Assembly (NCBI GenBank): GCA_964635055.1
Contig: CAZWMT010000033.1
Location: 1 to 64,000, forward strand
DNA: 64,000 nucleotides
Origin: JAEUJM01 sp964635055
GTDB lineage: Bacteria > Actinomycetota > Acidimicrobiia > Acidimicrobiales > DATDAH01
Direction of reading: 5' to 3'
The notes beneath the pieces are model-generated. The model had not been told where the DNA came from, ran no database searches, and was given only the letters and a program-made list of their open reading frames with translations. Shown one piece after another: positions 14,698 to 23,278 of the stretch (position 1 is the stretch's first letter; every line of letters begins with the position of its first letter). The translations under genes and the position numbers were made by a program.

Positions 14698-15728
14698 TGG
14701 TCCTCCAAGGGGACGGGTCGTGCTGGAGATGGTGCTGGGGATGGTGCGGGAGCCGGATCGGCGTCGGCGTCGACCGTGAGCTCAGGTGCCGCCTCGTGTG
14801 GTCGTGGCCGGCGGGCGACGAGGGCCAGCGCGATCACCGCGACCCCGGGCACGACGAAGAACCACGGGAACAGGGGGAACGGCGGCATGGCCGCCACGGC
14901 CGCGTAGTTGTCGAGGTTGTCGGCCATGGCACCGACCATCTCGGACATGTCGGACAGCAGCTGTGGCCAGTCGTCGGACAGCTGCGCCGTGGCGGGGTGG
15001 TCAGCCGCCGTGCCGCCCTGCTGGTCGACCACCGCCGGCACGACCGCCGTGCGCAACTGGCCCTCGCCGGCGCCGATGGTGATGAAGTAGCCCTGCATGG
15101 TGGTGACCCGCTCGCGGGTCATCAGCGACTCGAAGTCGTCGATCATGGCGCCGCCACCGGGCGCCCGGGTGAACATCTGGAACATGGCCGGCGCCAGCAG
15201 CAGGCCGACGCCCAGCACGACCAGGGGGGTGGTCAGTGGGCGTCGGCCGCGGCCGGCGCGGGCGAGGGAGACCCCGGCGAACACCACGAGGAGCACGCCC
15301 GGAATCACGAAGAACCACGGGAAGAGCGCGAACGGCGGCAGCGACGAGACGCCGTCGAACTCGTCGCGGTTGGCGTCGATGGTGTCGAGCATGTCGCTCA
15401 TGTCCGCGTCGATGCCGCCCCACTGCTCGACGAACGCCGCCGCCTGCGGGTAGTCGGTGGCGAACTGCTGCTCGGAGCCGAGCGCGGGCTGCAGGTCGGT
15501 CGCGGTCTCGTCACGGGCGGCGCCGATCTCGTCGAGGTAGCCGCGGAAGTCGGTGATGGTCTGCTCGGTCATGAACGGCCGGAACTCGTCGATCATCGTG
15601 CCGCCCTGCGGCGCCCGGCTGAACATGCGGAACGCCACGGGGGCGGCCACCAACCCGATGCCCAGCACCAGGATCGCCACCAGCGGCCAGCGGCGCCCCG
15701 CTCGGTCGCCGTCAGCGCCTGAGGTCAT
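14694..15728 (-). CDS. Membrane protein of duplicated module, copy A (internally repeated)
   Basis: A 344-aa protein with four transmembrane helices built from two similar halves. Each half has a helix ending FRMFSRAPQGG or FQMFTRAPGGG, then an outside loop of about 100 residues starting with ID(E/D)F...MT, then a second helix introduced by LPPFALFPWFFVIPGV or MPPFPLFPWFFVVPGV. No catalytic motif is visible. It is paralogous to 18602-19558. It sits first in a two-gene unit, its stop overlapping the lipoprotein start by 4 nt. A surface sensor or transport-accessory role is possible but unsupported. Confidence 0.75.
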   Translation of the reverse strand: MTSGADGDRAGRRWPLVAILVLGIGLVAAPVAFRMFSRAPQGGTMIDEFRPFMTEQTITDFRGYLDEIGAARDETATDLQPALGSEQQFATDYPQAAAFVEQWGGIDADMSDMLDTIDANRDEFDGVSSLPPFALFPWFFVIPGVLLVVFAGVSLARAGRGRRPLTTPLVVLGVGLLLAPAMFQMFTRAPGGGAMIDDFESLMTRERVTTMQGYFITIGAGEGQLRTAVVPAVVDQQGGTAADHPATAQLSDDWPQLLSDMSEMVGAMADNLDNYAAVAAMPPFPLFPWFFVVPGVAVIALALVARRPRPHEAAPELTVDADADPAPAPSPAPSPARPVPLEDQ

Positions 15729-15871
15729 CGCGTCACGCTACGGACGGCGGGCCTGGCGGGACAGGGCCGAAGGTCACCTCCCGCGGGACCGCCTGACGCC
15801 GTGGGTGCAGTCGTGGGCGGGTTCCCGGCCTGGGCGTGGTGGGCCAAGCGGCGGAACGCGGTGAGCGGGGA

Positions 15872-17053
15872 TCAGCCGCCGGTGGTGCTCCAGTGCCAGG
15901 GCTCGCTGGGCAGGTTGTGGAGGCCGAAGCTGCCGGCGTTGGCGGCCAGCCACACGTAGGCGGGGTCGGAGTGCGAGCGGATGAGCACGCCGTTGTTGGT
16001 GAAGTCGATGGCCAGGCCCTGCTCGTGCAGCGACGTGCCCACGCGGGCGGTGGGCGGCGAGCAGGCCGACGGCGGCGAGTTCACCGGGTCGGGACAGTGG
16101 GCCCGCCGCAGTGCCATCTGGGCGGCCGGATCGCGGTAGCCACCGCCGCCCAGGTTGAGCCCGGCCGCCCGGGACGCGTTCAACAGTCCCTGCACCTGGC
16201 TGGCGATGGACGACGCCACGGTGATGCCACCCACGGTGGACAGCGAGATGTTGCCGCCCGTCCCGGCCGGCACCGGCGTGGTGCTGCCGCCGGTGGACGG
16301 CACCTGGGCAGCCAGCGCCGCCTGCTGGGCGGCGATGTCGGCCGACAGCTGCGCGTCGAGTTGCTCGAGGTTGGCCGCCTCGGACAGTCGGGCCTCGATG
16401 CGCCGATCGACGTCGGCGGCGAAGGCGGCCTGGCGCTGCTGGGCGGTCTGCAGGTCGGCCAACCGGCGTTGGGCCCGGCCCCGCTGGTCCTCGGCGCGCT
16501 GCTCCGCCTCCTCGGCGCGGGCCTGCTCGTCCCGCAGGTCCTGGCGGGCCCCGGTGAGCTGGTCGGAGAGGTCGGCGTTGCGGCCGCTGGTGAGGTCGAG
16601 GAGCGCCTCACGCTCGGCCACGGCGAGCGGATCGCTCTCGTTCAGCACCTCGATGTCGCCGGCGTTGGTGCCGGATCGGATGTAGGAGTCGACCGCCATC
16701 GTCTGCTGACGGGCCTCGAGCGAGTCGATCTCGGCCTGCGTCTCGAGTTGGGCGGCCTCGGCCTCCGCGATGTCGCGCTCGGCCCGGCGGACGCCGCGTT
16801 GGGCGTCCTCCACCGCCGCCTGCTGGGCAGCCACATCCCGGCGCAGGGCGTCGAGGGCGTCCTGGAGCTGGGCGTCGGTGGCCCGCAGGGCGTCGAGGTC
16901 GGCGGCGTTCGCCGCCTGCTCCTCGCGGACCTGGTCGCGCTGGGTCCGGGCGTCGCCGCCGGACTGCGCCGAGACGGTCGGCGCGACGCTGAGCAGCAGT
17001 GCCCCGGTCACCGCCGCCGCGGTGAGCCGCACCCTCGTGACGCTGGATCTCAC
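15872..17053 (-). CDS. Secreted coiled-coil protein with M15-type (VanY-like) peptidase domain
   Basis: A 393-aa exported protein: signal peptide to about residue 29 (VSAQ), a long Ala/Glu/Arg/Gln coiled coil (about residues 30-240), a linker, and a C-terminal D-Ala-D-Ala carboxypeptidase-like domain. The M15 zinc motifs appear as SLHEQGLAIDF and EPWHWS. The coiled-coil plus peptidoglycan hydrolase plan resembles EnvC/RipA-type septal hydrolases and regulators. It lies alone between the two copies of the lipoprotein/membrane module and is transcribed in the same direction as both; the start ATG is at 17053. Confidence 0.82.
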   Translation of the reverse strand: MRSSVTRVRLTAAAVTGALLLSVAPTVSAQSGGDARTQRDQVREEQAANAADLDALRATDAQLQDALDALRRDVAAQQAAVEDAQRGVRRAERDIAEAEAAQLETQAEIDSLEARQQTMAVDSYIRSGTNAGDIEVLNESDPLAVAEREALLDLTSGRNADLSDQLTGARQDLRDEQARAEEAEQRAEDQRGRAQRRLADLQTAQQRQAAFAADVDRRIEARLSEAANLEQLDAQLSADIAAQQAALAAQVPSTGGSTTPVPAGTGGNISLSTVGGITVASSIASQVQGLLNASRAAGLNLGGGGYRDPAAQMALRRAHCPDPVNSPPSACSPPTARVGTSLHEQGLAIDFTNNGVLIRSHSDPAYVWLAANAGSFGLHNLPSEPWHWSTTGG

Positions 17054-17256
17054 GTGCAGAGCGAACCCTTCGACGCGAACGAACGACCTACCCGCACCCG
17101 CGGCAGCGACGGTACCACGCTCCCGGATCGTCGCGTTCAGCCCCCAGCGGTGTGGCGGGGTCGACCCGACCGCCGCGCCGCAACCGGCACCGCCGCCGTG
17201 TGATGGGCGCCGCCACGCCGTCGGACGCCCGCCACCGCTACCCGGTTGGGTTCATG

Positions 17257-17844
17257 TCAACGGCAACCGAGGCGTGCGACGGCGTCGGCGACCGCGGCGC
17301 GGGCGAGCGCCATCTCGTCCGGCCCGGGCCCGGCCTCGAGGTCGACCTGGCTGATCCGGACGTGGCGGGGCCCCGGGGCCAACCGGCCGCCAAGGCTGGC
17401 GACGAGCTCGCCCACCGCCGCAGCGAGGCCGGGCGGCGCCGTGTCCGTCGAGCCCGTCGAGAGCAGGACGCAGTCGACCCCGTCGAGCACGCCCGGCGGC
17501 AGCAGGTCGAAGAAGGCCTTCAGCACCCCGCTGTACGTTCCTCGGTAGACGGGCGTGGCCACGAGCAGCACCTCGGCGCATGCAACCGACTGGATGGCCT
17601 CGGCCACTGACCGGTGCTGGCCGCGACCGAGCAGTGCCTCGGCATCGACGCGGGACAGCTCGATCAGCGACGCGCGCTCGACATCGGCAACGGCCCCCGC
17701 GGCCAGTTGGCCCGTGGGCGACCGAGGGAACGCGCTGGCGTCGATGACCACGAGACGGCCGACCGGCTCCGCACCCTCTTGGGAGGAGGGAGGAAGGACA
17801 GGGCGGTGCCGGCCGGCCGTCATCGCGAGCTGCCGCCGGATCAC
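17257..17844 (-). CDS. NADPH-dependent FMN reductase (SsuE family)
   Basis: A 195-aa flavodoxin-like reductase supplying reduced FMN. The FMN-loop region SAFPRSPTGQLA and ATPVYRGTYSGVLKAFFDLLP match the SsuE/MsuE family. The GTG start at 17844 overlaps the stop of the lipoprotein gene by 4 nt, making it the last gene of the five-gene operon headed by cysteine dioxygenase. SsuE partners normally feed FMNH2-dependent sulfonate monooxygenases; none is in this operon, so the flavin may be used elsewhere. The ATG eight codons in is an alternative start. Confidence 0.82.
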   Translation of the reverse strand: MIRRQLAMTAGRHRPVLPPSSQEGAEPVGRLVVIDASAFPRSPTGQLAAGAVADVERASLIELSRVDAEALLGRGQHRSVAEAIQSVACAEVLLVATPVYRGTYSGVLKAFFDLLPPGVLDGVDCVLLSTGSTDTAPPGLAAAVGELVASLGGRLAPGPRHVRISQVDLEAGPGPDEMALARAAVADAVARLGCR

Positions 17845-18605
17845 GCGGCGGTGAAGGTGCCCTCGAGGTGCCAGACCCCGGTGAACCCGTCGAAGGGGCC
17901 ACCCACGATCTGGCTGGCCCAGTCGAGGGTGTAGGCGCCGGAGGTCGCGTCATAGGTGCCGGACACCTCGGTGGTCTGCCCAGGGCTCGAGCCGTCGGGC
18001 TTGGGCGCCCCCTGGTTGAACGCCTGGTTACTGTACGAGGCGCTCACCGCCGCCGTCTGGCCGGTCAGGGTGCCGCCCTCGTCGGTGATCGACACCGGAT
18101 CCACCGCCTCGCCCGTCTGGGGGTCCTCCTCGTTCGTGCTGAGACTGAACCCGACACCGAAGAACGGGGTGGGCGTGATGATGGCGTCGGCGAGGGCGTT
18201 GCCGTCGGCGTCGTAGGCCGGGTCGGGGTCGGGTTGGAATTCGCCGGTGATGAGACCACCGTCGGTGCCCGGCTCGAGCAGCGTGTACGTCTGGTCCGAC
18301 GCGGTCGAGTCGCCGTTGGGTAGATAGGGGCCGTCGGCCACGGTGCCGTCCGACTGCACCATGCGGAAGTACGAGCCCGAGGCCTGGCCGCCCGAGAAGG
18401 TTCCCGGGTCGATCGCGAAGGTGCCTACGAGGTCGCCCGAGGTGGCGGCGGTGGTGGCCGTCTCGTCCCCGCTGCCGGCGGCGGCCGCGGTGGTGCCCGA
18501 GGAGTCGTCCGAGCCCGAATCACTGCTGCACGACGCCGTGACGAGGCCGAGACAGGCGACGAGCGCGAGCAGGGTGATCAGGTGGGGGGTGCGGGGTCTG
18601 GTCAT
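17841..18605 (-). CDS. Lipoprotein of duplicated module, copy B
   Basis: A 254-aa lipoprotein with lipobox TASC after a hydrophobic N-terminus, a low-complexity linker and a globular part very like copy A (13945-14697): DQTYTLLEPGTDGGLITGEF, DADGNALADAI, PTPFFGVGFSL and WHLEGTFTAA at the end. By eye about two thirds of positions match. It is coupled to the upstream membrane-protein gene (ATGA) and the downstream FMN reductase gene (GTGA). This places copy B in a sulfur-oxidation operon and gives the only functional hint for the family. Confidence 0.78.
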   Translation of the reverse strand: MTRPRTPHLITLLALVACLGLVTASCSSDSGSDDSSGTTAAAAGSGDETATTAATSGDLVGTFAIDPGTFSGGQASGSYFRMVQSDGTVADGPYLPNGDSTASDQTYTLLEPGTDGGLITGEFQPDPDPAYDADGNALADAIITPTPFFGVGFSLSTNEEDPQTGEAVDPVSITDEGGTLTGQTAAVSASYSNQAFNQGAPKPDGSSPGQTTEVSGTYDATSGAYTLDWASQIVGGPFDGFTGVWHLEGTFTAA

Positions 18606-19558
18606 GTCTCCTCCGAGGAGCTGATCGATGGTTGATCGGGACGGGGTGGCCGGGCGACGAGCGCCAGGCCGATGACGGCCACCCCGGGGACCACGAAGAA
18701 CCAGGGGAAGAGGCCGAAGGGCGGGAGCGCAGCGATGCCGGCGTAGTTGTCGAGGTTGTCGGCCATGCCCCCGACCATCTCGGACAGGTCGGAGACGATG
18801 GCGGGCCAGTCCTGCGACAGCTGCTCGATGGCCGGGAACGAGGTTTCGGTGGACGAGGGCTCGGCCTCCTCGGCGTCGGGCACCGCGGCGGTGCGGAGCT
18901 GGCCCTCGGCCGCGCCGATGGTGACGAAGTACCCCTGGATCGTGGTGACCCGCTCACGCGTCATCAGTGGCCGGAAGTCGTCGATCATGGCCTGGCCGCC
19001 CGGGGCGCGGGTGAACATCTGGAACACCGCAGGAGCGAGCAGGAGACCGACGCCCAGCGCCACGAGCGGTACGGCGAGGGGTGCCCGGCCCGTGCCCGTG
19101 CGGCGCAGCGAGACGGCTGCGACCGCCGCGATGAGCACGCCGGGGACCACGAAGAACCAGGGGAAGAGGGCGAACGGCGGCAGGGCCGACACCCCGTCGA
19201 AACGGCCCCGGTTGGCGTCGATCGTGTCGAGCATGTCGCTCATGTCCGTGTCGATGGCCCCCCACTGGTCGACCCAGGTCGTCACCTGGGGGTAGGTGGC
19301 GGTGGCGGCGTCGGGGTCGTCGAGGGCGGGCTCGAGGTCGGTGGCCGTCTCGTCACGGGCGGCGCCGATCTCGTCGAGGTAGCCGCGGAAGGTCGCGAGG
19401 CGCTCCTCGGTCATGAACGGGCGGAAGTCGGCGATCATCACGCCGCCGGCGGGCGCACGGGAGAACATCTGGAACACCGCAGGAGCGAGGGCCAGGGCGA
19501 TGCCGAGCACCAGGATCACAACCAGCGGCCAGCGCCGCGCGCGGGGACCGGCGCTCAC
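18602..19558 (-). CDS. Membrane protein of duplicated module, copy B (internally repeated)
   Basis: A 318-aa protein, four transmembrane helices in two repeats, parallel to copy A: FQMFSRAPAGGVMIADFRPFMT with ALPPFALFPWFFVVPGV, then FQMFTRAPGGQAMIDDFRPLMT with ALPPFGLFPWFFVVPGV. The GTG at 19558 is taken as the start because it overlaps the rhodanese stop (GTGA) and begins just before the first helix; the open frame upstream is antisense-like. The external loops are acidic and lack cysteine. It could form a complex with the neighbouring lipoprotein; the substrate is unknown. Confidence 0.75.
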   Translation of the reverse strand: MSAGPRARRWPLVVILVLGIALALAPAVFQMFSRAPAGGVMIADFRPFMTEERLATFRGYLDEIGAARDETATDLEPALDDPDAATATYPQVTTWVDQWGAIDTDMSDMLDTIDANRGRFDGVSALPPFALFPWFFVVPGVLIAAVAAVSLRRTGTGRAPLAVPLVALGVGLLLAPAVFQMFTRAPGGQAMIDDFRPLMTRERVTTIQGYFVTIGAAEGQLRTAAVPDAEEAEPSSTETSFPAIEQLSQDWPAIVSDLSEMVGGMADNLDNYAGIAALPPFGLFPWFFVVPGVAVIGLALVARPPRPDQPSISSSEET

Positions 19559-20016
19559 GTCCCTAGGGCGGCCGGCGAGCGCAAGGCCCGGGCGGACGTC
19601 GTCGGCAGGCCGGCACGGGCCCACGCCTGGAAGCCACCGATCAGGTCGGTGGCCCGCCACAGGCCCACGTCCTGCAGCGAGGCGGCGGCCAGGCTCGTGG
19701 CGTAGCCCTCTGAGCAGAAGAGGATCACCTGCAGGTCATACGACGTGGCCTCGGGGAGGTGAGCATCGCCGGCCGGGTCGAGGCGCCACTCGAGCACGTT
19801 GCGCTCGATGATCAGCGCGCCAGGGATGCCGCCCTCCCACAGGCGCTGGTCCCGCGGGCGGATGTCGACCAGCAGGGCCCCGTCGAACACGGCATCGGCC
19901 GCTTGTTCCGGGGTGAGCCGGTCCAGCCGGGCGCGGGTGGCCTCCAGCAGGCGGTCGATGCCCAGCGGCGGCGTCTCGGGCCGCTCGTCGAGCGACCTCG
20001 CCAGGCCGGAGGTCAC
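19555..20016 (-). CDS. Rhodanese-like sulfurtransferase
   Basis: A 153-aa single-domain rhodanese. DAVFDGALLVDIRPRDQR gives the conserved Asp-x-Arg start and VILFCSEGYATS the active-site loop with its cysteine; DLIGGFQAWARAG closes the fold. Such enzymes move sulfane sulfur, for example from thiosulfate or persulfides. The GTG start overlaps the cysteine dioxygenase stop by 4 nt. Pairing with cysteine dioxygenase points to handling of cysteine-derived sulfur, as in persulfide-oxidation clusters. Confidence 0.88.
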   Translation of the reverse strand: MTSGLARSLDERPETPPLGIDRLLEATRARLDRLTPEQAADAVFDGALLVDIRPRDQRLWEGGIPGALIIERNVLEWRLDPAGDAHLPEATSYDLQVILFCSEGYATSLAAASLQDVGLWRATDLIGGFQAWARAGLPTTSARALRSPAALGT

Positions 20017-20486
20017 CAGGTCACCTCCGACCGGAGGGGCTGGAGGAAGTTGTCGGGATGGTGGTCGTAGAAGGTCATCGAGCGCAGCCGGGGGCTGTAG
20101 ACGTGCACGCTCACCGCGGGCTCGTCGTGCTCGTTGGCCACGTGGTGGATGTGGCCGGTGTCGAACACGTGGGTGCCACCCGGCGTGAGCACCCGGCGGC
20201 GCAGGCCGGTGCCCCGAGGGTCGACCGACTGCTCGGTGAGCCGGCCCGTCACCACCGCCAGGGCGCCCGACGAGTCGCCGTGGTCGTGGAGCTCGAGCTC
20301 GTGGCCCGCACCCCATCCGATCAGCCACGCCTCGTGGGTGGGCGCGATGGCGATGCGCTGGTACCACCGTTCGGGAAAGCCCCGGCGCACCGCCTGGCGG
20401 GCGAGGGGCGTGGCGGCCAGCTCCTCGGCGATGCGGCTGAGGGCGATGGTGGAGATCCGGTCGTCAGCGACGGTGATCGGCGGCAT
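20013..20486 (-). CDS. Cysteine dioxygenase type I (cupin)
   Basis: A 157-aa cupin enzyme converting cysteine to cysteine sulfinate with non-haem iron. The first iron ligands are in ELHDHGDSSGA and the third in TGHIHHV; the C-terminal VHVYSPRLRSMTFYD matches bacterial cysteine dioxygenases. It is the first gene of a five-gene operon. TAGGGT lies 6 nt before the ATG, so the transcript is probably leaderless. It is divergent from the YdhS-like gene across only 52 bp, which suggests shared control. Confidence 0.9.
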   Translation of the reverse strand: MPPITVADDRISTIALSRIAEELAATPLARQAVRRGFPERWYQRIAIAPTHEAWLIGWGAGHELELHDHGDSSGALAVVTGRLTEQSVDPRGTGLRRRVLTPGGTHVFDTGHIHHVANEHDEPAVSVHVYSPRLRSMTFYDHHPDNFLQPLRSEVTW

Positions 20487-20538
20487 GGCCAGACCCTAGG
20501 GCTTTATTCCTAGTAAATCCATAGATAAGATACGAAAT
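20487..20538. promoter_or_regulatory. AT-rich divergent promoter of sulfur genes
   Basis: This 52-bp spacer is far more AT-rich than its surroundings. It holds TAGGGT upstream of the dioxygenase ATG on the minus strand and TAAGAT 7 nt before the ATG on the plus strand. Between them are CCTAGG and ATTCCTAGTAAATCC (20506-20520), whose TTCCTA core recurs near other sulfur-gene promoters in the window. Confidence 0.6.
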
Positions 20539-21945
20539 ATGGTGAACCGCCAGATCGTGATCGTGGGGGGAGGGGCCAGCGGCACGCTCGTCGCCGCCCA
20601 GCTGCTTCGCCAGGGCCGGGACCGGCCCACCACGGTCGTGCTGGTCGAGCCGTCACCCGCGGTGGGTCGGGGGCTGGCGTACGACACCACCGACGAGGTC
20701 CACCGCCTCAACGTGCCCGCCGGACGGCTGTCGGCCCTCCCCGACGACCCGGGGCACTTCGTGCGCTGGGCCCAGGCGTCCGATCCCGAGGCCGGCGAGT
20801 GGTCGTACCTCCCCCGAGGGACCTACGGCCGCTACCTGCAGGACGTGCTGGCCGACGCGGTCGAGGGCGCGGGCGCCACCCGGCTGCACGTCGTGCAGGG
20901 CACCGCGGAGCTGGTGCGACCGGTGGAGACCCGGCCGGGCCTGGGCCTGCTCATGCTGACGAACGGCCGGAGTCTGCCCTACGACCGGCTCGTGCTGGCC
21001 ACCGGCCACTCGCGGCCCACCCCGCTCTCCACCGACCACGACGCCGCTGCCTCGGGCCGGGTGATCGACGACCCCTGGGCGCACGGCGCCCTCGAGCACG
21101 TGGCTCGATCGGCCACTGCCAGCGGTGGTCCCGTCGTGCTCGTGGGGACGGGCCTGACCGTGGTCGACGTGGCCCTCTCGCTCTCGCGCCTCGCCCCCGG
21201 CACGCCGCTCACCGCCGTGTCGCGGCACGGCCTGGCCCCCCAGCCCCATCCCCATGTGCGCCGCGAGCGGCGCTCGCTCCCGCTCCGGTTCGACGAGCCC
21301 CAGACCGCCCGCTCACTGCTGCGCACCGTGCGCGAGGCGGTGGACAAGTCCATCGCCGACGGTGAGGACTGGACCAGCGTGGTCGACGACCTTCGTCCCC
21401 GGACGGCGGCGCTGTGGCAGGCGCTCGACCCGGTCGAGCGCCGGCGGTTCCTCCGCCACGTCTCACGCCGCTGGGAGGTGGTGCGCCACCGCATGGCGCC
21501 GGAGGTCGGCGACGAGGTGGCCCGTCTGGAGATCAGCGGTGCGCTCGCCCTGCGGGCCGGGCGCGTCCGCCTGGTGCGAGCGGCCGGGGACGAGCTCGAG
21601 GTGGTGGTCAGCCACGCCGGTCACGACCGGGTGCTGCCCGCCGTCGCGGTGGTGAACTGCACGGGCCCCTGTGGCGATGTCCGCCGCGCCCGCGCCCCGT
21701 TCCTGCACCGACTGGTCGACGCCGGGCTGGTGGTGCCGGACTCGCTGGGTATGGGACTGGAGGTGGACGACCGGGGCGCCGTCGTCGGGCCCGAGGGCAC
21801 GCCGTCAGAGCATGTGTTCACCATCGGCCCGCTGCGGCGAGGCCACCTGCTCGAGTCGACGGCCATCCCCGAGATCCGTGACCAGGCCGCCCGGCTGGCA
21901 CCGGTGCTGCTGGACGATGGCGAGGGCCGCGACGCCGCACCCTAA
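20539..21945 (+). CDS. FAD/NAD(P)-binding protein, YdhS-like (COG4529 type)
   Basis: A 468-aa flavoprotein with an N-terminal Rossmann dinucleotide motif (VIVGGGASGTLVAAQLL) followed by GRGLAYDTTDEVHRLNVPAGRLSALPDDPGHFVRW, diagnostic of the YdhS group, and a second NAD(P)-like segment GGPVVLVGTGLTVVDVALSL. In several bacteria such proteins are encoded with taurine, sulfonate or cysteine-oxidation genes; the reaction is not established. It probably has a leaderless mRNA. Cysteine dioxygenase is divergent and a sulfatase follows 31 bp downstream, so a role in organosulfur oxidation is a reasonable inference. Confidence 0.82.
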   Translation: MVNRQIVIVGGGASGTLVAAQLLRQGRDRPTTVVLVEPSPAVGRGLAYDTTDEVHRLNVPAGRLSALPDDPGHFVRWAQASDPEAGEWSYLPRGTYGRYLQDVLADAVEGAGATRLHVVQGTAELVRPVETRPGLGLLMLTNGRSLPYDRLVLATGHSRPTPLSTDHDAAASGRVIDDPWAHGALEHVARSATASGGPVVLVGTGLTVVDVALSLSRLAPGTPLTAVSRHGLAPQPHPHVRRERRSLPLRFDEPQTARSLLRTVREAVDKSIADGEDWTSVVDDLRPRTAALWQALDPVERRRFLRHVSRRWEVVRHRMAPEVGDEVARLEISGALALRAGRVRLVRAAGDELEVVVSHAGHDRVLPAVAVVNCTGPCGDVRRARAPFLHRLVDAGLVVPDSLGMGLEVDDRGAVVGPEGTPSEHVFTIGPLRRGHLLESTAIPEIRDQAARLAPVLLDDGEGRDAAP

Positions 21946-21953
21946 CTCCCATG

Positions 21954-21976
21954 TTTCCTACAGATATAGTAGGGAA
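21954..21976 (+). promoter_or_regulatory. Promoter with inverted repeat before sulfatase
   Basis: CCTAC-agatata-GTAGG (21957-21973) is a perfect interrupted palindrome. It includes TATAGT, an excellent -10 box six bases before the GTG start, so a repressor bound here would cover the promoter and start codon of an apparently leaderless sulfatase mRNA. Confidence 0.6.
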
Positions 21977-23278
21977 GTGGCTCCGCCGAACATCCTCTAC
22001 CTCCACTCGCACGACACCGGTCGCTGGGTCCAGCCGTACGGCCACCAGGTACCGACGCCGAACATCCAGCACCTCGCCGATCAGGGGGTGCTGTTCCGGC
22101 GGGCGTTCTGCGTGGCGCCGGTGTGCTCGGGCAGTCGGGCCGGCCTGCTGACGGGTCGCCACTGCCACAGCAACGGGATGATGGGCCTGGCCCACCGGGG
22201 CTGGTCGCTGACGGACTACACCCAGCACTGGGTGCACCCGCTCCGAGGAGCCGGCTACCACTCGACGCTGATCGGCGAGCAGCACGTGTCGGTCGACCCC
22301 GGTGTGATCGGGTACGACCAGGTCGTCCCGGTCACCTCGAACCACGCCGCCGAGGTGACGCCGCTGGCCACCACCGCCATCGAGGAGCTGCCCCAGCCGT
22401 GGTTCCTGTCGGTCGGGTTCTTCGAGACCCACCGCAGCTACGCCGTGCCCACGTCGGTGCGCGACACCCTCTATTCGCGGCCGCCCGCCCACATCCCCGA
22501 CACCCCCGCCACCCGCGAGGACATGGCGTCGTTCAAGGCCAGCGTCCGCTCGCTGGACCAGGGCGTGGGTGCGGTGCTCAACGCACTGCACCATCGAGGC
22601 ATCAGCGACAACACGCTGATCATCTGCACCACCGACCACGGCCTGGCCTACCCCCGCTCGAAGGCCACGCTCTACGACCGGGGCACGGGGGTGATGCTGC
22701 TCATGCGGGGGCCCGAGGGGTTCAGCGGTGGGCGGGTGATCGACCCGATGGTCACCCACCTCGACCTGTACCCGACCATCTGCGACGTGGCCGGCATCGC
22801 CCATCCGGGCTGGTTGCAGGGTCGGTCGCTGGTGCCGCTGGTCCAGGGTCGCACCGACCGCCTGCACGACGAGATCTTCGCCGAGCTCACCTACCACGCC
22901 GCCTACGACGCCCAGCGTTCGCTGCGCACCGAGCGGTGGAAGTACATCCGGATCTTCCACGACTACCCGCACCCCGTCCTGCCCAACGTCGACGACAGCG
23001 CGGCGAAGGACGCCCTGCTCGCCGCGGGCTGGGCCGACACCGTGGTGCCCCGCGAGCAGCTCTACGACCTGGTGCTCGACCCCGAGGAGGGGTGGAACCT
23101 GGCCGCCGAGCCCGGCCACGCCGACCTGGTCGCCGACCTGCGCGAGCGCCTGACCGCCTGGATGCGCGAGACCGACGACCCCTTGTTGCACGGCCCCGTG
23201 CCCGCCCCACCCGGTGCGGTGGTGAACGAGCAGTGGCAACGATCCCCTGACGAGCCCACCCGGGAGGTCCCCCGATGA
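21977..23278 (+). CDS. Sulfatase with variant CSGSR active-site motif
   Basis: A 433-aa arylsulfatase-fold enzyme expected to release sulfate from an ester or N-sulfo group. The activation motif is VCSGSRAGLLTG: Cys50 is in place for conversion to formylglycine, but the usual Pro of C-x-P-S-R is Gly52. Other family features are intact: HSHDTGRW near the N-terminus, CTTDHGLAYPRSKATLYDRG and GWLQGRSLVPLVQG. The layout is closest to heparan N-sulfatase-like bacterial enzymes. No signal peptide, so it is cytoplasmic. The GTG start follows TATAGT by six bases. It overlaps the sulfotransferase gene by ATGA. Confidence 0.85.
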   Translation: MAPPNILYLHSHDTGRWVQPYGHQVPTPNIQHLADQGVLFRRAFCVAPVCSGSRAGLLTGRHCHSNGMMGLAHRGWSLTDYTQHWVHPLRGAGYHSTLIGEQHVSVDPGVIGYDQVVPVTSNHAAEVTPLATTAIEELPQPWFLSVGFFETHRSYAVPTSVRDTLYSRPPAHIPDTPATREDMASFKASVRSLDQGVGAVLNALHHRGISDNTLIICTTDHGLAYPRSKATLYDRGTGVMLLMRGPEGFSGGRVIDPMVTHLDLYPTICDVAGIAHPGWLQGRSLVPLVQGRTDRLHDEIFAELTYHAAYDAQRSLRTERWKYIRIFHDYPHPVLPNVDDSAAKDALLAAGWADTVVPREQLYDLVLDPEEGWNLAAEPGHADLVADLRERLTAWMRETDDPLLHGPVPAPPGAVVNEQWQRSPDEPTREVPR

